A stretch of 64,000 nucleotides of DNA from Streptomyces sp. NBC_00459 (GCF_036013955.1 NZ_CP107903.1:9486001-9550000), one strand, 5' to 3'; positions 26,283 to 35,144 are shown, counted from the stretch's first letter. Program-made: numbers and translations. Notes: a model not told the origin generated them from the sequence alone.

Positions 26283-26296
26283 CGGGAGCGCTCCCG
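26283..26296. promoter_or_regulatory. Second CebR-like palindrome
   Basis: CGGGAGCGCTCCCG is perfectly palindromic and differs from the CebR consensus only at the two outermost bases. It is 126 nt upstream of the first box, between GH12 and the repressor's 3' end, so it could allow looping or be an auxiliary site. Confidence 0.6.
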
Positions 26297-26317
26297 AACG
26301 GAACCGGCGACGAAGGG

Positions 26318-27340
26318 TCAGGTCGACTCGCGTACCACAAGCTCCGTACGGAGGATGACGTGACGCCAGGCCACGGCGCCCTCCTCCATCTCCTCCAGGA
26401 GCAGTCGGATCATGGCCCGCCCGATCTCCTCGATCGGCTGGCGCACCGTGGTCAGGGGAGGGTCGGTCCGCCGGGCCAGCGAAAAGTCGTCGAACCCGAT
26501 CACGGCGACATCCTCGGGCACCCGACGGCCGGCCGCGCGCAGGGCCTCCAGGGCCCCCGCGGCTGTGGTGTCCGACGCGGCGAGGACGCCGTCGATGTCC
26601 GGATACCGTTCGAGGAGTTCGGCCATGGCGCGGCGTCCGCTCTCCGCCGTGAAGTCGCTCTCGGCGACACGTGTCGGTTCGCCCTCCAGGCCCGCCATCG
26701 CCAGGGCCTCTTCGTAGCCGCGCAGTCGGCACTGTGCCGCGTACAGGTCGAGCGGTCCGGTGATGGTCGCTATCGCTCTGCGCCCCTGTCGCAGCAGGTG
26801 GGAGACGGCGCTGCGGGCTCCGCCGATGTTGTCGGCGTCGACATAGCTGACGTATTCCTCGCCCGAGCGGCGCCCGAGCAGCACGGTCGGCAGCCGGGCT
26901 TCGGCGAGCATGTCGGGCAGCGGGTCACCGGCGTGCACGGACATCAGCAGCACTCCGTCGACCCGGCCGCCGCGCGCGTACTCGAGGAAGCGCTGTCGCT
27001 CGGTGTCCGAGCGGACCAGGGTCAGCAGGAGTTGGATCCCGGTGTCTGTCAGCGCGTCTCCGAGCGAGCGGACGATCTCGGAGAAGAAGGGCTCGGCGAA
27101 CTGCCGCCAGTCCGGCTCAGTCATGACCAGGGCGACGGCGTCGGCTCGTCGCCCGGCCAGTGAACGGGCCGCGAGATTGGGCACGTAGCCCAGTTCCTCG
27201 ATGGCTCGCTGGACGGCCCGACGTGTCGACTCCTTCACGCCCGCCGCGTTGTTGATGACACGGGAGACCGTGCCGCGTCCCACCCGCGCGTGGACGGCCA
27301 CTTCCTCCAGCGTCGGTGTGCCCGGGCGTCGTTTTCCCAT
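26318..27340 (-). CDS. CebR-like LacI-family repressor (cellulase island)
   Basis: 340 residues. The HTH is TLEEVAVHARVGRGTVSRVINN with Arg22-Gly23 at the two specificity positions, followed by the hinge helix LAARSLAGR. The core resembles Streptomyces CebR (FSEIVRSLGDALTDTGIQLLLTLV, GRVDGVLLMSVHAGDPLPDML, DNIGGARSAV, ITGPLDLYAAQCRLRGYEEAL). It lies between GH12 and GH48, all on the same strand, and is surrounded by four TGGGAGCGCTCCCA-type boxes, one of them 93 nt upstream of its own start (autoregulation). CebR responds to cellobiose or cellotriose. Another CebR-like protein is at 40 kb, so which is the orthologue of classical CebR is open. Confidence 0.9.
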   Translation of the reverse strand: MGKRRPGTPTLEEVAVHARVGRGTVSRVINNAAGVKESTRRAVQRAIEELGYVPNLAARSLAGRRADAVALVMTEPDWRQFAEPFFSEIVRSLGDALTDTGIQLLLTLVRSDTERQRFLEYARGGRVDGVLLMSVHAGDPLPDMLAEARLPTVLLGRRSGEEYVSYVDADNIGGARSAVSHLLRQGRRAIATITGPLDLYAAQCRLRGYEEALAMAGLEGEPTRVAESDFTAESGRRAMAELLERYPDIDGVLAASDTTAAGALEALRAAGRRVPEDVAVIGFDDFSLARRTDPPLTTVRQPIEEIGRAMIRLLLEEMEEGAVAWRHVILRTELVVREST

Positions 27341-27432
27341 GACCGCCTCCCCAAGTGATCACCGATCTTACCGGCCGGAGGCAACCGGGCACACGTCTTC
27401 ACGAGGGGAGCGGGCGCCCTGCACCCGCGAAT

Positions 27433-27446
27433 TGGGAGCGCTCCCG
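27433..27446. promoter_or_regulatory. CebR-type operator before the repressor gene
   Basis: TGGGAGCGCTCCCG, one mismatch to the perfect CebR box, 93 nt upstream of the LacI start. It implies negative autoregulation. Confidence 0.75.
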
Positions 27447-27617
27447 ATCCTGGTAGGGGGGTATGGGTGTTATCGCTGGTGGTCGAATGCCGAACTCGCT
27501 TCCCGGGGTTCGGGTGATCTGTGTTTGTGAAAGGGAATATCGGGCCGCTCCGTAGAGTGCCCGAGAGGGTCGGACGAGGGGTCGGGGGAGCCGGGTTGTC
27601 GGAATCGCGCGCGAGGA

Positions 27618-27683
27618 CCGGGCAGCCCCCGTGAGGGGTGGGGGCTGCCCGGCCGGGTGACCCCGTCGCCTGGTGACGGGGTC
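27618..27683 (-). terminator. Tandem terminators of the GH48 gene
   Basis: Two hairpins follow the GH48 stop on the minus strand: GACCCCGTC/GACGGGGTC (27659-27683, loop 7 nt) and CCGGGCAGCCCCC/GGGGGCTGCCCGG (27618-27652, loop 9 nt). Both have perfect arms and no U-tract, as is usual in Streptomyces. Confidence 0.75.
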
Positions 27684-27707
27684 GCGTACGCGGAGCGCCG
27701 GCGGGGG

Positions 27708-30626
27708 CTACTCGAGGAGTTCCGCGTACGAGCCCATGGCCAGGGCTATGTCCGCCTGGGCCCAGAACCGGTGGTAGGTGAAGACGGGAGCGGCGCCGCC
27801 CTTGAGGTAGGCCTCGATCTTCGACCAGGCCGGGTCGCTCTTGTAGAAGGACCGGATCGAGGAGAACGTCGAGGACGAGTCGATGGTCTCGCCGTTCGGC
27901 ATCTTGCCGGTCCAGCCGCTCGGCACGTAGAGGCTGTCGTTGAACCGGCTGTAGTCGGTGCGGGTCTCGGGAACAGCGATGCCGAGGCTGTCCTGGTAGT
28001 GGCTCCACATGCCGTCCAGCAGCGCCTTCGCCGTGGACTTCGACGCCGCGTCACCGGACCTGGCGCCGTAGTACGCGAGCGTCTTGGCGTAGGCGGCCGC
28101 CACACCGACGTCGTTGGTGTAGTCGGTGACAGTGACGTGAAGTCCGCTGTTGGCACCGGGACTTGACGCGTTCCAGGTGTCCGGCTGGCCCGACCACTTG
28201 AGGGTGGAGGGGATCTGGTAGCTGCCGTCGGGGTTGATCGTGGTCTTGGACAGCGCCCACTTGACCCACTTGTCGAGGATCGCCTTCGCGGAGGCGTTGC
28301 CCGTCTGCTGGTAGTACTCGGCGACCCGCTCCATGGACCATGCCTGGAAGCCGAACCACTGGTTGGACGGTGGGTCGTGGTACACCGGCTGCTCGTCGTA
28401 GTACATGCCGTAGAACGTCGACTTCCCGGCCGGCGGGGTCGCGTAGCGGCCCGCCCAGCTGTTGGTCGAGCCGCCCGCGATCGCGCCCTCGTCCGCCTGC
28501 AGCCAGCGGTAGAACTCCATCTGCCGCTGCAGCGACTTGCTCCAGTCCGCCTGCCCTGTCGCCGACTTGGGCTTCAGGTCGGCGTACGAGCTGAGCGCGT
28601 AGGCGGCCAGGGGGTTCTGGTAGCCGCTGTGGGCGAAGCTGGATCCGATCCGCCAGGCCCAGCCCCCACTGGTGTCGGTGGAGCCTCCCCAGGCGTAGTA
28701 CCAGGACATCAGGTAGTGCGAGGCGTCCTTGCCGGTACCGGCGGCGCAGGTCGACGGCCCGACACAGTTGCCGATCTTCTTGAAGTACTTGTCGTACATG
28801 GCGTACCGCAGATAGTCGCCCATCTTGGCGGCCTTGGCGATCGTGCCCGACACGGCCGAGCCCTTGCCCTGCTGCTTAGCCCACAGGTCCGCCCAGTAGG
28901 CGGCCTGTACCGCACGCGCGTCGGCGTCCGGAGCGGTGGTGTACTTCCACTGCTTGGCGTACGACTTGTCCCCGGTGAACAGGTCCAGATAGCCGTTCTT
29001 GCCGCCGTACTTGAAGGCGTCGCAGGTCGGCTGCGGAACCGTCTCCCACACCGATTCCTGCGGCCCGCGCTGGAAGGTGTTCATGTACGACGGCCCGGTC
29101 TCCGTCGGGCCGGCCTCGCACTTGCCGCCCGGGGTGTTGCCGAAGCCGTAGGTGTTGTCGACGTCCTGGATCCAGTGCATGCCGTAGACGTCGTCCGTGC
29201 TGTAGGCCGACTTCAGCTCACCGGCGAGGGGGTCCGAACCGACGGGCACGGACGGGTCGAGCGCGGTCGGATACTGGTTCGGCGTGTCCTCCTCGGGCCC
29301 GTAGGTCGCCGGCTTGGAGGCGCTGTAGAAGGAGTTGGTGGGCTGGTCGGCGTGGGTGGGGATCATGTACTTCTCCATGATGTCCCAGGCGCCGTTGAAC
29401 TTGGTCCAGTCGCCGGTGATCTTCCCGTACATGGCCTGGAGCCACAGGAGGTAGCTGTACGCCTCCGACGTGGTCTCGTGGCCGTGGTCCGGGGCCTCGA
29501 CGATCAGCGTCTCGACCGAGTGGTAGGGGATGCCCTCGGGGGAGAAGTAGCCGTTGGCCGGGTTGGTGATCTTGCCGTAGAGGTCCAGGAACCGGGCGTC
29601 GTAGGTCTTGGACGCCGCGATCTGGGTGACCGTCACCGCCGCCTTGCCGTGGCCGGCGGCTGTCGACTCGAAGGTCGCCGCCCCCGTGCCCGAGGCGTCC
29701 GCCGTGACGGTCACCTTCTGTGCGGTGTTCCAGTTCGCCGGGGTGAAGGCGAGCGACGCCCCGCCGGTCACGGACAGCCCGGTGTTGCCGCCGGTCCGGG
29801 CGGTCGTCACGGTCACGGCGGCCGACGGCTGGGTCGACAGCCTCACGTCGTACGTCGCCGACTTGCCCTGCTGGACGGCGAGTTGGCTGGTCGAGGCGAC
29901 CACGGCGGGACCCGTGGCGACCGTGATGCCGACCGGGGAGGACTCCGCTGACGCGCCCAGACTGTCGTACGCCTTCGCCAGCAGGGAATGACTTCCCACG
30001 GCCAGTCCGGAGGCGGAGTGCGTGTAGGGCGCGGTCGTGTCCGTGCCCAGCAGCGTGGTGTCGTCGTAGAACTCCACCTTGCTGATCGTCGCGCCGTCCG
30101 CGGCCGCCGAGGTTGCCGCGAGCGGCACGGCGTCACCCCGCGAATAGACCGCGCCGGCTGTCGGGCTGGTCAGCACGGTGATCGGCGGCTGGTGGGCGCC
30201 GATGCAACTGGTGCCGTTGACCGCGAAGTTGGTGGGCGCGGCGTTGCTGCCGCTGTAGCCGAACTGGGCGCCCGCGGAGACGGCGGCGCCCGGGGCGACG
30301 GTGCCGTTGTACGAGGCGTTCTTGACGGTGACGGCCTGACCGGCCTGGGACCAGGTGCCGTTCCACCCGTTCGAGAGCTGCTGGTTGCCCGTGTAGCCGT
30401 AGGTCAGGGTCCAGCCGTCGATCGCGGCGGTACCGCGGTTGGTGAGGGTGAGGTCGACGGTGAAGCCGGAGCCCCAGTCGTTGGTTTTGTAGTCGACGCT
30501 GCACTGCACGGCCGCCGCGCTCGCGGTGGTCGTGCCGCCGGCGAGCATCGACAGCGGTAGAGCGAACACAGCGGCGGCTGCGGTCCAGAACCGGCGTGTG
30601 GCTCTGCGTTTGCGTCCGGGATCCAT
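27708..30626 (-). CDS. Reducing-end exo-cellobiohydrolase, GH48 with N-terminal CBM2
   Basis: 972 residues. The order is signal peptide (1-38), CBM2 (40-141), an Ig-like beta-sandwich (147-236, PPITVLTSPTAGAVYSRGD), a second sandwich (238-336, VASTSQLAVQQGKSATYDVRL) and the GH48 (alpha/alpha)6 barrel (about 340-972). The family's catalytic stretch GHETTSEAYSYLLWLQAMYG lies at 382-401 with the acid Glu in TSEA. GH48 enzymes run along cellulose from the reducing end and are the key exoglucanase of bacterial cellulose systems, acting with the GH6 and GH12 enzymes encoded beside it. A perfect CebR box overlaps its promoter. Confidence 0.96.
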   Translation of the reverse strand: MDPGRKRRATRRFWTAAAAVFALPLSMLAGGTTTASAAAVQCSVDYKTNDWGSGFTVDLTLTNRGTAAIDGWTLTYGYTGNQQLSNGWNGTWSQAGQAVTVKNASYNGTVAPGAAVSAGAQFGYSGSNAAPTNFAVNGTSCIGAHQPPITVLTSPTAGAVYSRGDAVPLAATSAAADGATISKVEFYDDTTLLGTDTTAPYTHSASGLAVGSHSLLAKAYDSLGASAESSPVGITVATGPAVVASTSQLAVQQGKSATYDVRLSTQPSAAVTVTTARTGGNTGLSVTGGASLAFTPANWNTAQKVTVTADASGTGAATFESTAAGHGKAAVTVTQIAASKTYDARFLDLYGKITNPANGYFSPEGIPYHSVETLIVEAPDHGHETTSEAYSYLLWLQAMYGKITGDWTKFNGAWDIMEKYMIPTHADQPTNSFYSASKPATYGPEEDTPNQYPTALDPSVPVGSDPLAGELKSAYSTDDVYGMHWIQDVDNTYGFGNTPGGKCEAGPTETGPSYMNTFQRGPQESVWETVPQPTCDAFKYGGKNGYLDLFTGDKSYAKQWKYTTAPDADARAVQAAYWADLWAKQQGKGSAVSGTIAKAAKMGDYLRYAMYDKYFKKIGNCVGPSTCAAGTGKDASHYLMSWYYAWGGSTDTSGGWAWRIGSSFAHSGYQNPLAAYALSSYADLKPKSATGQADWSKSLQRQMEFYRWLQADEGAIAGGSTNSWAGRYATPPAGKSTFYGMYYDEQPVYHDPPSNQWFGFQAWSMERVAEYYQQTGNASAKAILDKWVKWALSKTTINPDGSYQIPSTLKWSGQPDTWNASSPGANSGLHVTVTDYTNDVGVAAAYAKTLAYYGARSGDAASKSTAKALLDGMWSHYQDSLGIAVPETRTDYSRFNDSLYVPSGWTGKMPNGETIDSSSTFSSIRSFYKSDPAWSKIEAYLKGGAAPVFTYHRFWAQADIALAMGSYAELLE

Positions 30627-30683
30627 GTGCTGTTCCTCCTTGCGTCACGCGACTCGCGGAGAGATGCCGAGGGGGGAATCCAG

Positions 30684-30697
30684 TGGGAGCGCTCCCA
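30684..30697. promoter_or_regulatory. CebR-type operator of the GH48 gene
   Basis: TGGGAGCGCTCCCA, perfect palindrome, 57 nt before the start codon and touching the -10 element of the promoter below. It should give tight repression when no cello-oligosaccharide is present. Confidence 0.85.
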
Positions 30698-30725
30698 TCG
30701 TGGAGATGAAGGCGGGATCGGTCAA
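30697..30725 (-). promoter_or_regulatory. Putative promoter of the GH48 gene
   Basis: Minus strand: TTGACC (30725-30720), a 17-nt spacer, CACGAT (30702-30697). The -35 is good and the -10 weak; the overlap with the CebR box supports it. Confidence 0.45.
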
Positions 30726-30765
30726 GATGCCGACGACTTCAAAGTTCGAACTGACCCCATGAGAG

Positions 30766-30776
30766 CGAAAGTTTCG
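30766..30776. promoter_or_regulatory. CGAAA-N-TTTCG palindrome in the GH48/GH6 divergent region
   Basis: CGAAAGTTTCG contains the CGAA-N-TTCG element described for BxlR-type regulators of xylan and xylobiose genes in Streptomyces. A GTTCGAAC palindrome (30744-30751) is next to it. It could link GH48 and GH6 expression to hemicellulose signals. Confidence 0.5.
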
Positions 30777-30826
30777 CAAGGGCCCTATGAAACCTTGCCA
30801 GTTGGCGCTAACTTCCTCCTCACCAG

Positions 30827-30840
30827 TGGGAGCGGTTCCA
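30827..30840. promoter_or_regulatory. Degenerate CebR-type box on the GH6 side
   Basis: TGGGAGCGGTTCCA differs from the CebR consensus at two positions (9 and 11). It is the only CebR-like site between the GH48 box and the GH6 start 640 nt further on. Confidence 0.5.
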
Positions 30841-31480
30841 TTACTCGACGCGTCCGTAGCGGCGCGCCAAGCTGTAAGGACTCGCTCATGCGACACCCCC
30901 CGCATTCAGTACTTTTAGTCAGCGACGCTCTCTTGAGCGCTGTTCCACCTGTGTTCTCGGCTCGGGGAGCCACAGCCGAGTGCACAGTGGGACACCCCGT
31001 CACCAGCCAGTGGGCCAGCCTCGTCCAGGGCTTCGAGCCGACCCATGACCGTGGCGTCGACCAGTACCCCCGCACCGGCGAAGTCCGGGCACGACGGACA
31101 CGGCGGCCGGCTGCCCGGACGCGCAACAAGCTGCCGGAAGCCGATGCCGGACGTGCGTCGTGCTCCGTCCAACCCGGTATCGACGGTCGGCGCCTGCGCG
31201 CAGCGTCCGGCAGCCGAGTGCAGTGCCGGCACGGCGGCGCTGGTCACCGCGGAGCTCGGGGAGAACACGTGGGCGCACCACTTCGCCGACCGGGACGTCA
31301 CGTCGCGCGACGACCGTGAGCCCGACCTGTACGGCCGGACCCGGAACGCGCGGGAGTGTGCCGGGTCCGGTCTTGAACTCCACCTGCGACGGCACTGCCA
31401 CCGCGTAGGGCATCGGCTCGCGCGACCGTTCGCGCGGCCTCCATCAGCACGTCCACAACGAGAAAAGGAAACCCGCAGTC
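30841..31480. other. 640-nt untranslated or decayed stretch before GH6
   Basis: No gene is convincing. One frame around 31170-31300 gives a peptide (ALVTAELGENTW) that faintly recalls anti-sigma-type ATPases, but it has no start, bias or continuation. The last 20 nt contain AAAAGGAAA, the ribosome site of GH6. It is either a long leader or the scar of a lost gene. Confidence 0.4.
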
Positions 31481-33262
31481 ATGAGTCACACCAGGACATC
31501 GCTGCTCGCCGCCCTGGCGCTGGTCGCCGGGGCGTCGGGGACGGCGCTCCTCGTCGGCCAGGCCGGCGCAGCCACCTCCGCCGTGCCCTGCACCGTCGAC
31601 TACAAGGTGCAGAGCCAGTGGGACACCGGCTTCACCGCCGCCGTGACCATCACCAACAACGCGGCCGCCAAGTCGGCCTGGTCGGTGAAGTGGTCGTACG
31701 CCGGCAACCAGAGGATCACGAACGGCTGGAACGCGAAGATCAGCCAGAGCGGTGCCGACGTCAGCGCCGCCAACGAGAACTACAACGGTTCCCTCGCGAC
31801 CGGCGGTTCGGTCAGCTTCGGCTTCAACGGCTCCTACAGCGGCACCAACAGCGTGCCCGCCACGTTCACGCTCGACGGTGTCGCCTGCAACGTCGACAAC
31901 GGCGGCGGCACCGGTGGAAGCACCGGCGGCAGTACTGGTGGCGGCACGGGCGGTAGTACTGGCGGCAGCACCGGTGGGGGCACCGGCGGAAATGACGGTG
32001 GTGGCGGCAACCGGGTGGACAACCCCTACACCGGCGCCAAGGTGTACGTGAACCCCGAATGGTCCGCGAAGGCCGCCGCCGAACCGGGCGGCAGCAAGAT
32101 AGCCAACCAGCCCACCGCTGTCTGGCTCGACCGCATCGCCGCCATCAACGGTGTCAACGGCGGCATGGGCCTGCGCGCCCACCTCGACGAGGCCCTGAAG
32201 CAGAAGGGCTCCGGTGAACTCGTCGTCCAGATCGTGATCTACGACCTGCCCGGCCGTGACTGCGCCGCACTCGCCTCCAACGGCGAACTGGGCCCCAACG
32301 ACCTCGACAAGTACAAGTCCCAGTACATCGACCCCATTGTGTCGACCATGTCCGAAGCCAAGTACGCCGGACTGCGGATCGCCACCGTCATCGAGCCCGA
32401 CTCGCTGCCCAACCTGGTCACCAACGCCGGCGGCACCGCCACCAGCACCGACGCCTGCGTGGCCATGAAGGCCAACGGCAACTACGAGAAGGGTGTCAGC
32501 TACGCACTCGACAAGCTGGGCAACATCCCCGGTGTCTACAACTACATCGACGCCGCCCACCACGGCTGGCTCGGCTGGGACAGCAACCTCGCTCCCGCGG
32601 TGCAGCAGTTCCAGAAGGTCGCGACGACGAACGGCGCGAGCGTGAACGACGTGGCCGGCTTCATCGTCAACACCGCGAACTACAGCCCCACCAAGGAGCC
32701 GTACCTCAAGGTCACCGACACGGTGGGCGGTCAGACCGTGCGCCAGTCGAAGTGGGTCGACTGGAACCAGTACGTGGACGAGCAGTCCTTCGCGCAGGCG
32801 TTCCGTGACAAGCTCGTCGCGGCCGGATTCAACTCCGGACTCGGCATGCTGATCGACACCTCGCGCAACGGCTGGGGCGGCTCCGCCCGGCCCGCCGGTC
32901 CCGGTTCGCAGACCACTGTGGACGGCTACGTCGACGCCAGCCGCATCGACCGTCGGATCCACGCCGGAAACTGGTGCAACCAGAGCGGCGCGGGCATCGG
33001 TGAACGGCCGACCGCGGCTCCGGCCGCCGGTATCGACGCCTACGTGTGGGTCAAGCCGCCGGGGGAGTCGGACGGCAACAGCACGGCCATCCCGAACGAC
33101 GAGGGCAAGGGCTTCGACCGGATGTGCGACCCGACGTACGGCGGCAACGCCCGCAACGGCAACAACCTGACGGGTGCACTGCCCAACTCGCCGCTGGCCG
33201 GACGCTGGTTCTCCTCCCAGTTCCAGCAGCTCGTCCAGAACGCCTACCCGCCGCTGTCATGA
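31481..33262 (+). CDS. Non-reducing-end exo-cellobiohydrolase, GH6 with N-terminal CBM2
   Basis: 593 residues. The order is signal peptide (about 1-30), CBM2 (32-138, CTVDYKVQSQWDTGFTAAVTI ... FTLDGVAC), a flexible linker made of Gly/Thr/Ser repeats (about 140-182, GGSTGG units), and the GH6 barrel. Catalytic landmarks are IYDLPGRDCAALAS (acid Asp), ATVIEPDSLPN, the NTANYSP strand, and the C-terminal VKPPGESDG loop characteristic of cellobiohydrolases, which close the tunnel with long loops. It would release cellobiose from the non-reducing end, complementing GH48 transcribed away from it. AAGGAAA precedes the ATG. Confidence 0.96.
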   Translation: MSHTRTSLLAALALVAGASGTALLVGQAGAATSAVPCTVDYKVQSQWDTGFTAAVTITNNAAAKSAWSVKWSYAGNQRITNGWNAKISQSGADVSAANENYNGSLATGGSVSFGFNGSYSGTNSVPATFTLDGVACNVDNGGGTGGSTGGSTGGGTGGSTGGSTGGGTGGNDGGGGNRVDNPYTGAKVYVNPEWSAKAAAEPGGSKIANQPTAVWLDRIAAINGVNGGMGLRAHLDEALKQKGSGELVVQIVIYDLPGRDCAALASNGELGPNDLDKYKSQYIDPIVSTMSEAKYAGLRIATVIEPDSLPNLVTNAGGTATSTDACVAMKANGNYEKGVSYALDKLGNIPGVYNYIDAAHHGWLGWDSNLAPAVQQFQKVATTNGASVNDVAGFIVNTANYSPTKEPYLKVTDTVGGQTVRQSKWVDWNQYVDEQSFAQAFRDKLVAAGFNSGLGMLIDTSRNGWGGSARPAGPGSQTTVDGYVDASRIDRRIHAGNWCNQSGAGIGERPTAAPAAGIDAYVWVKPPGESDGNSTAIPNDEGKGFDRMCDPTYGGNARNGNNLTGALPNSPLAGRWFSSQFQQLVQNAYPPLS

Positions 33263-33283
33263 CCTGCTGAAGCGGTACCTGAC

Positions 33284-33328
33284 CGCCGGGATCGGTCCCT
33301 CGGCCCTGCCGAGGGACCGATCCCGGCG
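33284..33328 (+). terminator. Strong terminator hairpin after GH6
   Basis: Perfect 20-bp arms (CGCCGGGATCGGTCCCTCGG at 33284-33303 and its complement at 33309-33328) with a 5-nt loop CCCTG, 22 nt past the stop. This is the longest perfect hairpin seen in the window. Confidence 0.85.
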
Positions 33329-33447
33329 GATCCCCCGCGTCACGGTCGAGGGCGTCCCAGCGGACGGTCCGAACAGACTGGTCGCACGACAAGGTCGTCC
33401 GTGTGATCGAACCCGTAGCAGCCGGTGCGGAAGTGAGGGGCATGCCG

Positions 33448-34434
33448 ATGACCGAGTCAACCCTGAGTGGAACAGGGCAGATACCCGAACGTCCGGACCC
33501 ACCATCAGCGGGCCGTGACCTCGACATCCCAAGGGGCGGTGACGGCTTGCTCCATGTGTCGGAGGTGGCCACGGAACGCGGGCCGCTGTTCAGGGTCCGC
33601 ATCCTCGGCAACGAGATCGACCCGGCTTCCGGCCTCGACCTCTTCGCCGCTGTCGGGCACGAGATCCGCTTCGGTGAGGACACCCACCCCGACCCCGGCA
33701 CCACCCGCAACGACGAGCCCGACTGGCGCAAGGCGCACGGCATCCTGCTGCCTGCTTCCTCTCCGCCCGAGCCGTGCCCCCTGACGGCACCGGCCTCGAC
33801 GGATCGGGAGACCAACCACGAGCAGGTGACCGCCGCCGGACGCGGTGTCCTGGACCTGTTGGAGCGCCACCGGGCCGCGACAGCCGGTGACACCCTCCAG
33901 ACCCGGGTGCAGACCTGCGGCGAGGCCTGCCGACTGCCGGTGGACGACTCCGCGCCGGCGATCCTGGTCAGCGCGGGCACCGGTCCAGCTCCCTTCCGCG
34001 GGGCCGTCCTCGACCGTCTTCGCACCCGGTCGACCGGCACACTGCTGTGTTTTTTCGACTCCGACCATCCCGACGCCGACTACCCGCACCGCGAGGAGTT
34101 CGAAGCCGCCGAGGTGGCCGGAGCCGTCAGCATGCGGCCCGCCTTCTCCCAAGGCCCCCAGGGCGGAACCCGCTTCGTCCAGGACCGCATCGCGAAGGAG
34201 AGCCACGAGGTCTGGGCGGTACTGGAAGGGGGCGGACGCATCCACATCTGCGGCGACGAGGGGCGCCGCACGCTACCCGCTGTGCGGGAAGCGTTCATGG
34301 CGGTCTACCGCGAGTACACCGGCGCCGGAAAGGAGGAGTCCACCGCTTGGCTGTACGCCCTCGTCGAGTCCGGCTACTACGTCGAGAACGTCCGGGCCGA
34401 ACCGCACTCCTTGATGGATACCGCGACACGATAA
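33448..34434 (+). pseudogene. CYP102-type P450/reductase gene reduced by internal deletions
   Basis: The frame is open for 328 codons from the ATG at 33448 (GAGGGG 7 nt upstream) but contains only pieces of a roughly 1,050-residue self-sufficient P450. Residues about 35-110 follow the heme-domain N-terminus (ERGPLFRVRILGNE, ASGLDLFAAVGHEIRFG, NDEPDWRKAHGILLPA). Residues about 125-328 follow the reductase C-terminus (VLDLLERHRA, GDTLQTRVQTCGEACRLP, APAILVSAGTGPAPFRGAVLDR, HPDADYPHREEFEAAE, GGTRFVQDRIAKE, IHICGD). The heme-ligand Cys segment, the FMN domain and most of the FAD domain are missing, so it cannot be an active monooxygenase. That the frame survived suggests in-frame or recent deletions. 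Confidence 0.75.
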
Positions 34435-34541
34435 ATATGCTCAAGCCCACAGGGCCTCTGGGAGCACCTGGGACGACCGGGCCACATGGCGGACGCCGGT
34501 TTCGAGTCGCGCCACCTCACCGGCCGGGTTGCTCGGGAGGC

Positions 34542-35144
34542 TCAGCGGACTCGGTCGTAGACGAGGGCCAATGTGCCGTGCTCGCCCGCGGTCTGGCTGA
34601 CGAGTGTCCAATTGCCCGCGGGCAGGCCGTCGTCGAAGAGGCGCGGTCCGCCGCCGAGGAAGACGGGGAAGACGGTGAGCGCCAGCCGGTCGACCTTGTC
34701 GGCCGCCAGCAGGGCCTTGATGACGCTCGCGCTGGAGAGCACGAGGATGTCGCCGCCTTCGGTGGCCCTGAGGTCCGCGACCGCCTCGACGGTCGGCTTG
34801 TCGACGATCGTCGTGCGCTCCCACGGCGTCTCGTCGAGAGTGGAGGAGAGGACCACCTTGTCGGTGTCGACGAGCCATTTCGCGAAGGCCTCGTCGCGCG
34901 GGTCGGCACCCTCCATGCCGATGACAGTGGGCCAGAAACCGAGGAAACCCTCGGCGTTGACCCGCCCGAGCAGGGCCGTTGTCGCCGACTGCCAGAGGCT
35001 GGTCAGGTGGTCACGGGCGACGTCGGTCACGGCATAGGGCATCACCCAGCGCATGTCCAGCGGGTTGTCGGGTGCGGCGTAGTGGCCGTCGAGGGAGAGA
35101 GCCATGTTGGTGACGACTCGGCGGCCGAGGGTCTGCTGCGTCAT
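34542..35144 (-). CDS. RibD-C/dihydrofolate-reductase-like protein
   Basis: 200 residues. The fold signatures are VVTNMALSLDGHYAAPDN at the start, LLGRVNAEGF, DKVVLSSTLDETPW, GDILVLSSASVIKALLAADKVDRLAL and GGGPRLFDDGLPAG, as in the YyaP/YwjB group of NADPH-dependent reductases. The substrate is unknown; these genes usually accompany SRPBCC or ArsR regulators. Its ATG overlaps the stop of the ArsR-SRPBCC gene by 4 nt, so translation is coupled. Confidence 0.88.
   Translation of the reverse strand: MTQQTLGRRVVTNMALSLDGHYAAPDNPLDMRWVMPYAVTDVARDHLTSLWQSATTALLGRVNAEGFLGFWPTVIGMEGADPRDEAFAKWLVDTDKVVLSSTLDETPWERTTIVDKPTVEAVADLRATEGGDILVLSSASVIKALLAADKVDRLALTVFPVFLGGGPRLFDDGLPAGNWTLVSQTAGEHGTLALVYDRVR

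Noticed and set aside
31160..31310. Possible anti-sigma ATPase remnant (peptide ALVTAELGENTW) upstream of GH6
   Set aside because: One short resemblance, no start, no codon bias and no second motif; it is not enough for a pseudogene call.
31905..32000. Tandem short repeats as a CRISPR or satellite array
   Set aside because: They are imperfect codon repeats for a Gly/Thr/Ser linker inside the GH6 gene; there are no spacers or cas genes.
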